Assembly: GCA_932294295.1 (NCBI GenBank)
Contig: OW028580.1
Coordinates: forward strand, 10,445,374 to 10,509,373
Source: Alitta virens
Taxonomy: Eukaryota; Annelida; Polychaeta; Phyllodocida; Nereididae
Direction of reading: 5' to 3'
DNA: 64,000 nt
The notes below the pieces were generated by a model. That model worked only from the letters and a program-made list of their open reading frames with translations, did not search any database and had not been told where the DNA came from. Position numbers and translations under genes: made by a program. Shown one piece after another: positions 8,618 through 20,004 of the stretch (its first letter is position 1; each line of letters begins with the position of its first letter).

Positions 8618-9729
8618 CTTAGCACAGCCAATGAGAGGCAGAGGACGAAGCGTGCATTATGATAGCCACGTGGGGCACTCGTGCGTAGCGGGGTCAAGGC
8701 CGTTGCAGAGGGCCACACTGCTGACAAGAAAACAAACGACAACAACGCGACACCGAAGTGAAATACTCTATTATAGCGTTTTGGAACGACGTGGCACAGT
8801 TAAATTATCAGGACTACACAAAAATGTAGGAAGTACATTTAGCAGTGAGATGCCAGACTCACAGGCCGCACCGATGAAGTATTAAATTAGGTCCACTTAG
8901 AAGAGCCAATGAGAGGCAGAGGACGAAGCGTGCATTATGATAGGCACGTGGGGCACTCGTGCATAGCGAGGTCAAGGCAGTTGTAGAGGGCCAGGATGCT
9001 GACAAGAAGACAAACGACAACAACGCAACACCGAAGTGAAATACTCTATTATAGCGTTTTGGAACGACGCGGCACAGTTAAATTATCAAGAGTACACAAA
9101 AATGTAGGAAGTGCATTTAGCAGTGAGATGGCAGACTCACAGGCAGCGCCGATGAAGCAGTAAGTTAGGTCCACTTAGCACAGCCAATGAGAGGCACAGG
9201 ACGAAGCGTGCATTATGATAGCCACATGGGGCACTCGTGCGTAGCGGGATCAAGGCCGTTGTAGAGGGCCAGGATGCTGACAAGAAAACAAACGACAACA
9301 ACGAAACACCGAAGTGAAATACTCTATAGTAGGCTCAGGGAACGCCGTTGCACAGTTAAATTAACAAGAGTACACAAAATTGTAGGAAATACATTTATCA
9401 GTGAGATGCCAGACTCACAGGCGGCGCCGATGAAGTAGTAAGTTAGGTCCACTTAGCACAGCCAATGAGAGGCAGAGGACGAAGCGTGCATTATGATAGC
9501 CACGTGGGGCACTCGTGCGTATCGGGGTCAAGGCCGTTGCCGAGGGCCAGGATGCTGACAAGAAAACAAACGAAAACAACGCAACACCGAAGTGAAATAC
9601 TCTATAGTAGGCTCATGGAACGTCGTTGCACAGTTAAATTATCAAGAGTACACAAAAATGTAGGAAGTACATTTAGCAGTGAGATGCTAGACTCACAGGC
9701 CGCACCGATGAAGTAGTAAATTAGGTCCA

Positions 9730-10007
9730 CTTAGCAGAGCCAATGAGAGGCAGAGGAGGAAGCGTGCATTATGATAGCCACATGGGGCACTCGTGCGTAG
9801 CGGGGTCAAGGCCGTTGTAGAGGGCCAGGATGCTGACAAGAAAACAAACGACAACAACGCAACACCGAAGTGAAATACACTATAGTAGGCTCATGGAACG
9901 ATGTTGCACAGTTAAATTATCAAGAGTACACAAAAATGTAGGAAGTGCATTTAGCAGTGAGATGCTAGACTCACAGACCAAGCCGATGAAGTAGTAATTT
10001 AGGTCAA
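9730..10007 (+). repeat. Monomer class P, single copy
   Basis: A-like start (GCAGAGGAGG) with CACATGG as in O, TTGTAGAGG, then a right half of the C/F kind (TACACTATAG, GGAACGATG, GACCAAGCC, TTTAGGTCAA). Seen once. It looks like a mosaic of at least three classes. Confidence 0.72.
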
Positions 10008-10285
10008 CTTAGCACAGCCAAAGAGAGGCAGAGGACGAAGCGTGCATTATGATAGCCACGTGGGGCACTCGTGCGTATCGGGGTCAAGGCCGTTGCCGAG
10101 GGCCACACTGCTGACAAGAAAACAAACGAAAACAACGCAACACCGAAGTGAAATACTCTATAGTAGGCTCATGGAACGTCGTTGCACAGTTAAATTATCA
10201 AGAGTACACAAAAATGTAGGAAGTACATTTAGCAGTGAGATGCTAGACTCACAGGCCGCACCGATGAAGTAGTAAATTAGGTCCA
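10008..10285 (+). repeat. Monomer D3, single-copy D with I-type patch
   Basis: A D unit (GTATCGGGG, TTGCCGAGG) in which CCAGGATGCTG is replaced by CCACACTGCTG, the class I signature, while both flanks stay D-type. The short patch fits a gene-conversion tract. Confidence 0.75.
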
Positions 10286-10563
10286 CTTAGCAGAGCCAAT
10301 GAGAGGCACAGGACGAAGCGTGCATTATGATAGCCACGTGGGGCACTCGTGCGTAGCGGGGTCAAGGCCGTTGTAGAGGGCCAGGATGCTGACAAGAAAA
10401 AAAACGACAACAACGCAACACCGAAGTGAAATACACTATAGTAGGCTCATGGAACGATGTTGCACAGTTAAATTATCAAGAGTACACAAAAATGTAGGAA
10501 GTGCATTTAGCAGTGAGATGCTAGACTCACAGACCGCGCCGATGAAGTAGTAATTTAGGTCAA

Positions 10564-10841
10564 CTTAGCACAGCCAAAGAGAGGCACAGGACGAAGCGTG
10601 CATTATGATAGCCACGTGGGGCACTCGTGCGTAGCGGGGTCAAGGCCGTTGCACAGGGCCAGGATGCTGACAAGAAAACAAACGACAACAAACCAACACC
10701 GAAGTGAAATACTCTATAGTAGGCTCATGGAACATCGTTGCACAGTTAAATTATCAAGAGTACACAAAAATGTAGGAAGTACATTTAGCAGTGAGATGCT
10801 AGACTCACAGGCCGCACCGATGAAGTAGTAAATTAGTTCCA
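10564..10841 (+). repeat. Chimeric monomer Fb/Db
   Basis: Fb up to the ACAACAAACC signature, then Db from TACTCTATAG onward with tail ATTAGTTCC. The switch falls between unit bases of about 131 and 149. Unit length stays 278 bp. A private CG to CA change gives GAACATCG. Confidence 0.8.
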
Positions 10842-11953
10842 CTTAGCAGAGCCAATGAGAGGCAGAGGAGGAAGCGTGCATTATGATAGCCACGTGGGGC
10901 ACTCGTGCGTAGCGGGGTCAAGGCCGTTGTAGAGGGCCAGGATGCTGACAAGAAAACAAACGAAAACAACGCAACACCGAAGTGAAATACTCTATAGTAG
11001 GCTCATGGAACGTCGTTGCACAGTTAAATTATCAAGAGTACACAAAAATGTAGGAAGTACATTTAGCAGTGAGATGCTAGACTCACAGGCCGCACCGATG
11101 AAGTAGTAAATTAGGTCCACTTAGCAGAGCCAATGAGAGGCAGAGGACGAAGCGTGCATTATGATAGCCACGTGGGGCACTCGTGCGTAGCGGGGTCAAG
11201 GCCGTTGTAGAGGGCCAGGATGCTGACAAGAAAACAAACGACAACAACGCAACACCGAAGTGAAATACTCTATTATAGCGTTTTGGAACGACGTGGAACA
11301 GTTAAATTATCAGGAGAACACAAAAATGTAGGAAGTACATTTAGCAGTGAGATGCCAGACTCACAGGCCGCACCGATGAAGTAGTAAATTAGGTCCACTT
11401 AGCAGAGCCAATGAGAGGCAGAGGACGAAGCGTGCATTATGATAGCCACGTGGGGCACTCGTGCATAGCGAGGTCAAGGCCGTTGTAGAGGGCCAGGATG
11501 CTGACAAGAAGACAAACGACAACAACGCAACACCGAAGTGAAATACTCTATTATAGCGTTTTGGAACGACGCGGCACAGTTAAATTATCAAGAGTACACA
11601 AAAATGTAGGAAGTGCATTTAGCAGTGAGATGCTAGACTCACAGGCCACGCCGATGAAGTAGTAAGTTAGGTCCACTTAGCACAGCCAATGAGAGGCAGA
11701 GGACGAAGCCTGCATTATGATAGCCACGTGGGGCACTCGTGCGTAGCGGGGTCAAGGCCGTTGCAGAGGGCCAGGATGCTGACAAGAAAAAAAACGACAA
11801 CAACGCAACACCGAAGTGAAATACACTATAGTAGGCTCATGGAACGATGTTGCACAGTTAAATTATCAAGAGTACACAAAAATGTAGGAAGTGCATTTAG
11901 CAGTGAGATGCTAGACTCACAGACCGCGCCGATGAAGTAGTAATTTAGGTCCA

Positions 11954-12230
11954 CTTAGCACAGCCAAAGAGAGGCAGAGGACGAAGCGTGCATTATGATA
12001 GCCACGTGGGGCACTCGTGCGTAGCGGGGTCAAGGCCGTTGCACAGGGCCAGGATGCTGACAAGAAAACAAACGACAACAAACCAACACCGAAGTGAAAT
12101 ACACTATAGTAGGCTCATAGAACGATGTTGCACAGTTAAATTATCAAGAGTACACAAAAATGTAGGAAGTGCATTTAGCAGTGAGATGCTAGACTCACAG
12201 ACCAAGCCGATAAGTAGTAATTTAGGTCAA
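11954..12230 (+). repeat. Second Fd unit, 277 bp
   Basis: Carries the same single-base loss (GATAAGTAG near 12209). Flanked by M and Gb as at 8063. Confidence 0.9.
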
Positions 12231-15200
12231 CTTAGCAGAGCCAAAGAGAGGCACAGGACGAAGCGTGCATTATGATAGCCACGTGGGGCACTCGTGCGTA
12301 GCGGGGTCAAGGCCGTTGTAGAGGGCCAGGATGCTGACAAGAAAACTAATAACAACAACGCAACACCGAAGTTTAATACTCTATAATTGCCTTTTGGAAC
12401 GACGTGGCACAGTTAAATTATCAGGACTACACAAAAATGTAGGAAGTACATTTAGCAGTGAGATGCTAGACTCACAGGCAGCGCCGATGAAGCAGTAAGT
12501 TAGGTCCACTTAGCACAGCCAATGAGAGGCAGAGGACGAAGCGTGCATTATGATAGCCACGTGGGGCACTCGTGCGTAGCGGGGTCAAGGCCGTTGCAGA
12601 GGGCCAGGATGCTGACAAGAAAACAAACGACAACAACGCGACACCGAAGTGAAATACTCTATTATAGCGTTTTGGAACGACGTGGCACAGTTAAATTATC
12701 AGGACTACACAAAAATGTAGGAAGTACATTTAGCAGTGAGATGCCAGACTCACAGGCCGCACCGATGAAGTAGTAAATTAGGTCCACTTAGAAGAGCCAA
12801 TGAGAGGCAGAGGACGAAGCGTGCATTATGATAGGCACGTGGGGCACTCGTGCATAGCGAGGTCAAGGCCGTTGTAGAGGGCCAGGATGCTGACAAGAAA
12901 ACAAACGACAACAACGAAACACCGAAGTGAAATACTCTATAGTAGGCTCAGGGAACGCCGTTGCACAGTTAAATTAACAAGAGTACACAAAAATGTAGGA
13001 AATACATTTATCAGTGAGATGCCAGACTCACAGGCGGCGCCGATGAAGTAGTGAGTTAGGTCCACTTAGCACAGCCAATGAGAGGCAGAGGACGAAGCGT
13101 GCATTATGATAGCCACGTGGGGCACTCGTGCGTAGCAGGGTCAAGGCCGTTGCAGAAGGCCAGGATGCTGACAAGAAAACAAACGACAACAAAGCAACAC
13201 CGAAGTGAAATACACTATAGTAGGCTCATGGAACGATGTTGCACAGTTAAATTATCAAGAGTACACAAAAATGTAGGAAGTGCATTTAGCAGTGAGATGC
13301 TAGACTCACAGACCAAGCCGATGAAGTAGTAATTTAGGTCAACTTAGCACAGCCAAAGAGAGGCACAGGACGAAGCGTGCATTATGATAGCCACGTGGGG
13401 CACTCGTGCGTAGCGGGGTCAAGGCCGTTGCACAGGGCCAGGATGCTGACAAGAAAACAAACGACAACAAACCAACACCGAAGTGAAATACACTATAGTA
13501 GGCTCATAGAACGATGTTGCACAGTTAAATTATCAAGAGTACACAAAAATGTAGGAAGTGCATTTAGCAGTGAGATGCTAGACTCACAGACCAAGCCGAT
13601 GAAGTAGTAATTTAGGTCAACTTAGCACAGCCAAAGAGAGGCACAGGACGAAGCGTGCATTATGATAGCCACGTGGGGCACTCGTGCGTAGCGGGGTCAA
13701 GGCCGTTGTAGAGGGCCAGGATGCTGACAAGAAAACTAATGACAACAACGCAACACCGAAGTTAAATACTCTATAATTGCCTTTTGGAACGACGTGGCAC
13801 AGTTAAATTATCAGGACTACACAAAAATGTAGGAAGTACATTTAGCAGTGAGATGCCAGACTCACAGGCAGCGCCGATGAAGCAGTAAGTTAGGTCCACT
13901 TAGCACAGCCAATGAGAGGCAGAGGACGAAGCGTGCATTATGATAGCCACGTGGGGCACTCGTGCGTAGCGGGGTCAAGGCCGTTGCAGAGGGCCACACT
14001 GCTGACAAGAAAACAAACGACAACAACGCGACACCGAAGTGAAATACTCTATTATAGCGTTTTGGAACGACGTGGCACAGTTAAATTATCAGGACTACAC
14101 AAAAATGTAGGAAGTACATTTTGCAGTGAGATGCCAGACTCACAGGCCGCACCGATGAAGTAGTAAATTAGGTCCACTTAGAAGAGCCAATGAGAGGCAG
14201 AGGACGAAGCGTGCATTATGATAGGCACGTGGGGCACTCGTGCATAGCGAGGTCAAGGCCGTTGTAGAGGGCCAGGATGCTGACAAGAAGACAAACGACA
14301 AGAACGGAACACCGAAGTGAAATACTCTATAGTAGGCTCAGGGAACGCCGTTGCACAGTTAAATTAACAAGAGTACACAAAAATGTAGGAAATACATTTA
14401 TCAGTGAGATGCCAGACTCACAGGCGGCGCCGATGAAGTAGTAAGTTAGGTCCACTTAGCACAGCCAAAGAGAGGCAGAGGACGAAGCGTGCATTATGAT
14501 AGCCACGTGGGGCACTCGTGCGTATCGGGGTCAAGGCCGTTGCCGAGGGCCAGGATGCTGACAAGAAAACAAACGAAAACAACGCAACACCGAAGTGAAA
14601 TACTCTATAGTAGGCTCATGGAACGTCGTTGCACAGTTAAATTATCAAGAGTACACAAAAATGTAGGAAGTACATTTAGCAGTGAGATGCTAGACTCACA
14701 GGCCGCACCGATGAAGTAGTAAATTAGTTCCACTTAGCAGAGCCAATGAGAGGCAGAGGAGGAAGCGTGCATTATGATAGCCACGTGGGGCACTCGTGCG
14801 TAGCGGGGTCAAGGCCGTTGTAGAGGGCCAGGATGCTGACAAGAAAACAAACGAAAACAACGCAACACCGAAGTGAAATACTCTATAGTAGGCTCATGGA
14901 ACGTCGTTGCACAGTTAAATTATCAAGAGTACACAAAAATGTAGGAAGTACATTTAGCAGTGAGATGCTAGACTCACAGGCCGCACCGATGAAGTAGTAA
15001 ATTAGGTCCACTTAGAAGAGCCAATGAGAGGCAGAGGACGAAGCGTGCATTATGATAGGCACGTGGGGCACTCGTGCATAGCGAGGTCAAGGCCGTTGTA
15101 GAGGGCCAGGATGCTGACAAGAAAACAAACGACAACAACGAAACACCGAAGTGAAATACTCTATAGTAGGCTCAGGGAACGCCGTTGCACAGTTAAATTA

Positions 15201-16400
15201 ACAAGAGTACACAAAAATGTAGGAAATACATTTATCAGTGAGATGCCAGACTCACAGGCGGCGCCGATGAAGTAGTAAGTTAGGTCCACTTAGCACAGCC
15301 AAAGAGAGGCAGAGGACGAAGCGTGCAATATGATAGCCACGTGGGGCACTCGTGCGTATCGGGGTCAAGGCCGTTGCCGAGGGCCAGGATGCTGACAAGA
15401 AAACAAACGAAAACAACGCAACACCGAAGTGAAATACTCTATAGTAGGCTCATGGAACGTCGTTGCACAGTTAAATTATCAAGAGTACACAAAAATGTAG
15501 GAAGTACATTTAGCAGTGAGATGCTAGACTCACAGGCCGCACCGATGAAGTAGTAAATTAGTTCCACTTAGCAGAGCCAATGAGAGGCAGAGGAGGAAGC
15601 GTGCATTATGATAGCCACGTGGGGCACTCGTGCGTAGCGGGGTCAAGGCCGTTGTAGAGGGCCAGGATGCTGACAAGAAAACAAACGAAAACAACGCAAC
15701 ACCGAAGTGAAATACTCTATAGTAGGCTCATGGAACGTCGTTGCACAGTTAAATTATCAAGAGTACACAAAAATGTAGGAAGTACATTTAGCAGTGAGAT
15801 GCTAGACTCACAGGCCGCACCGATGAAGTAGTAAATTAGGTCCACTTAGAAGAGCCAATGAGAGGCAGAGGACGAAGCGTGCATTATGATAGGCACGTGG
15901 GGCACTCGTGCATAGCGAGGTCAAGGCCGTTGTAGAGGGCCAGGATGCTGACAAGAAAACAAACGACAACAACGAAACACCGAAGTGAAATACTCTATAG
16001 TAGGCTCAGGGAACGCCGTTGCACAGTTAAATTAACAAGAGTACACAAAAATGTAGGAAATACATTTATCAGTGAGATGCCAGACTCACAGGCGGCGCCG
16101 ATGAAGTAGTAAGTTAGGTCCACTTAGCACAGCCAATGAGAGGCAGAGGACGAAGCGTGCATTATGATAGCCACGTGGGGCACTCGTGCGTAGCAGGGTC
16201 AAGGCCGTTGCAGAAGGCCAGGATGCTGACAAGAAAACAAACGACAACAAAGCAACACCGAAGTGAAATACACTATAGTAGGCTCATGGAACGATGTTGC
16301 ACAGTTAAATTATCAAGAGTACACAAAAATGTAGGAAGTGCATTTAGCAGTGAGATGCTAGACTCACAGACCAAGCCGATGAAGTAGTAATTTAGGTCAA

Positions 16401-16678
16401 CTTAGCACAGCCAAAGAGAGGCACAGGACGAAGCGTGCATTATGATAGCCACGTGGGGCACTCGTGCGTATCGGGGTCAAGGCCGTTGCCGAGGGCCAGG
16501 ATGCTGACAAGAAAAAAAACGACAACAACGCAACACCGAAGTGAAATACACTATAGTAGGCTCATGGAACGATGTTGCACAGTTAAATTATCAAGAGTAC
16601 ACAAAAATGTAGGAAGTGCATTTAGCAGTGAGATGCTAGACTCACAGACCGCGCCGATGAAGTAGTAATTTAGGTCCA
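16401..16678 (+). repeat. Chimeric monomer Da/E
   Basis: Da signatures GTATCGGGG and TTGCCGAGG are followed by the E eight-A run and E right half. The switch lies between unit bases of about 90 and 113. One unit is missing relative to Da, E in other copies. Confidence 0.82.
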
Positions 16679-16946
16679 CTTAGCACAGCCAAAGAGAGGC
16701 AGAGGACGAAGCGTGCATTATGATAGCCACGTGGGGCACTCGTGCGTAGCGGGGTCAAGGCCGTTGCACAGGGCCAGGATGCTGACAAGAAAACAAACCA
16801 ACACCGAAGTGAAATACACTATAGTAGGCTCATAGAACGATGTTGCACAGTTAAATTATCAAGAGTACACAAAAATGTAGGAAGTGCATTTAGCAGTGAG
16901 ATGCTAGACTCACAGACCAAGCCGATGAAGTAGTAATTTAGGTCAA
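16679..16946 (+). repeat. Fa unit with 10-bp deletion (268 bp)
   Basis: Around 16791-16800 the unit reads ACAAACCAACACC where Fa reads ACAAACGACAACAAACCAAC. One ACAAAC copy and the four bases between the two copies are lost, as expected for slippage between 6-bp direct repeats. This is the only indel longer than 1 bp in the window. Confidence 0.92.
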
Positions 16947-19900
16947 CTTAGCACAGCCAAAGAGAGGCACAGGACGAAGCGTGCATTATGATAGCCACGT
17001 GGGGCACTCGTGCGTAGCGGGGTCAAGGCCGTTGTAGAGGGCCAGGATGCTGACAAGAAAACTAATGACAACAACGCAACACCGAAGTTAAATACTCTAT
17101 AATTGCCTTTTGGAACGACGTGGCACAGTTAAATTATCAGGACTACACAAAAATGTAGGAAGTACATTTAGCAGTGAGATGCCAGACTCACAGGCAGCGC
17201 CGATGAAGCAGTAAGTTAGGTCCACTTAGCACAGCCAATGAGAGGCAGAGGACGAAGCGTGCATTATGATAGGCACGTGGGGCACTCGTGCATAGCGAGG
17301 TCAAGGCCGTTGTAGAGGGCCAGGATGCTGACAAGAAGACAAACGTCAAAAACGCGACACCGACGTGAAATACTCTATTATAGCGTTTTGGAACGACGTG
17401 GCACAGTTAAATTATCAGGACTACACAAAAATGTAGGAAGTACATTTAGCAGTGAGATGCCAGACTCACAGGCCGCACCGATGAAGTAGTAAATTAGGTC
17501 CACTTAGAAGAGCCAATGAGAGGCAGAGGACGAAGCGTGCATTATGATAGGCACGTGGGGCACTCGTGCATAGCGAGGTCAAGGCCGTTGTAGAGGGCCA
17601 GGATGCTGACAAGAAAACAAACGACAACAACGAAACACCGAAGTGAAATACTCTATAGTAGGCTCAGGGAACGCCGTTGCACAGTTAAATTAACAAGAGT
17701 ACACAAAAATGTAGGAAATACATTTATCAGTGAGATGCCAGACTCACAGGCGGCGCCGATGAAGTAGTGAGTTAGGTCCACTTAGCACAGCCAATGAGAG
17801 GCAGAGGACGAAGCGTGCATTATGATAGCCACGTGGGGCACTCGTGCGTAGCAGGGTCAAGGCCGTTGCAGAAGGCCAGGATGCTGACAAGAAAACAAAC
17901 GACAACAAAGCAACACCGAAGTGAAATACACTATAGTAGGCTCATGGAACGATGTTGCACAGTTAAATTATCAAGAGTACACAAAAATGTAGGAAGTGCA
18001 TTTAGCAGTGAGATGCTAGACTCACAGACCAAGCCGATGAAGTAGTAATTTAGGTCAACTTAGCACAGCCAAAGAGAGGCACAGGACGAAGCGTGCATTA
18101 TGATAGCCACGTGGGGCACTCGTGCGTAGCGGGGTCAAGGCCGTTGCACAGGGCCAGGATGCTGACAAGAAAACAAACGACAACAAACCAACACCGAAGT
18201 GAAATACACTATAGTAGGCTCATAGAACGATGTTGCACAGTTAAATTATCAAGAGTACACAAAAATGTAGGAAGTGCATTTAGCAGTGAGATGCTAGACT
18301 CACAGACCAAGCCGATGAAGTAGTAATTTAGGTCAACTTAGCACAGCCAAAGAGAGGCACAGGACGAAGCGTGCATTATGATAGCCACGTGGGGCACTCG
18401 TGCGTAGCGGGGTCAAGGCCGTTGTAGAGGGCCAGGATGCTGACAAGAAAACTAATGACAACAACGCAACACCGAAGTTAAATACTCTATAATTGCCTTT
18501 TGGAACGACGTGGCACAGTTAAATTATCAGGACTACACAAAAATGTAGGAAGTACATTTAGCAGTGAGATGCCAGACTCACAGGCAGCGCCGATGAAGCA
18601 GTAAGTTAGGTCCACTTAGCACAGCCAATGAGAGGCAGAGGACGAAGCGTGCATTATGATAGCCACGTGGGGCACTCGTGCGTAGCGGGGTCAAGGCCGT
18701 TGCAGAGGGCCACACTGCTGACAAGAAAACAAACGACAACAACGCGACACCGAAGTGAAATACTCTATTATAGCGTTTTGGAACGACGTGGCACAGTTAA
18801 ATTATCAGGACTACACAAAAATGTAGGAAGTACATTTTGCAGTGAGATGCCAGACTCACAGGCCGCACCGATGAAGTAGTAAATTAGGTCCACTTAGAAG
18901 AGCCAATGAGAGGCAGAGGACGAAGCGTGCATTATGATAGGCACGTGGGGCACTCGTGCATAGCGAGGTCAAGGCCGTTGTAGAGGGCCAGGATGCTGAC
19001 AAGAAGACAAACGACAAGAACGGAACACCGAAGTGAAATACTCTATAGTAGGCTCAGGGAACGCCGTTGCACAGTTAAATTAACAAGAGTACACAAAAAT
19101 GTAGGAAATACATTTATCAGTGAGATGCCAGACTCACAGGCGGCGCCGATGAAGTAGTAAGTTAGGTCCACTTAGCACAGCCAAAGAGAGGCAGAGGACG
19201 AAGCGTGCATTATGATAGCCACGTGGGGCACTCGTGCGTATCGGGGTCAAGGCCGTTGCCGAGGGCCAGGATGCTGACAAGAAAACAAACGAAAACAACG
19301 CAACACCGAAGTGAAATACTCTATAGTAGGCTCATGGAACGTCGTTGCACAGTTAAATTATCAAGAGTACACAAAAATGTAGGAAGTACATTTAGCAGTG
19401 AGATGCTAGACTCACAGGCCGCACCGATGAAGTAGTAAATTAGTTCCACTTAGCAGAGCCAATGAGAGGCAGAGGAGGAAGCGTGCATTATGATAGCCAC
19501 GTGGGGCACTCGTGCGTAGCGGGGTCAAGGCCGTTGTAGAGGGCCAGGATGCTGACAAGAAAACAAACGAAAACAACGCAACACCGAAGTGAAATACTCT
19601 ATAGTAGGCTCATGGAACGTCGTTGCACAGTTAAATTATCAAGAGTACACAAAAATGTAGGAAGTACATTTAGCAGTGAGATGCTAGACTCACAGGCCGC
19701 ACCGATGAAGTAGTAAATTAGGTCCACTTAGAAGAGCCAATGAGAGGCAGAGGACGAAGCGTGCATTATGATAGGCACGTGGGGCACTCGTGCATAGCGA
19801 GGTCAAGGCCGTTGTAGAGGGCCAGGATGCTGACAAGAAAACAAACGACAACAACGAAACACCGAAGTGAAATACTCTATAGTAGGCTCAGGGAACGCCG

Positions 19901-20004
19901 TTGCACAGTTAAATTAACAAGAGTACACAAAAATGTAGGAAATACATTTATCAGTGAGATGCCAGACTCACAGGCGGCGCCGATGAAGTAGTAAGTTAGG
20001 TCCA

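Larger units (their letters stand above)
7229..12786 (+). repeat. Array domain 2 (units 27-46), K-O class set
   Basis: Class order: Ka, L, M, Fd, Gb, Ib, N, O, Dc, P, D3, E, Fb/Db chimera, A, Kb, L, M, Fd, Gb, Id. The block K, L, M, Fd, Gb appears twice at a 14-unit offset (7229 and 11120). The later copy is 3,891 bp downstream because Fd carries a 1-bp deletion. Classes K, L, M, N, O and P are absent from the flanking domains, so this is a block of a different HOR family. It also holds one-off classes P and D3. Confidence 0.8.
16123..20004 (+). repeat. HOR copy, 14 units, one unit and 10 bp short
   Basis: Units 59-72: C, D/E chimera, Fa with a 10-bp deletion, Ga, H, Bb, C, Fb, Ga, Ia, J, Db, A, Ba. 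Compared with the 15-unit copy at 23063, Da and E are fused into one monomer, so one unit is lost by an exchange that kept register. Confidence 0.8.
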
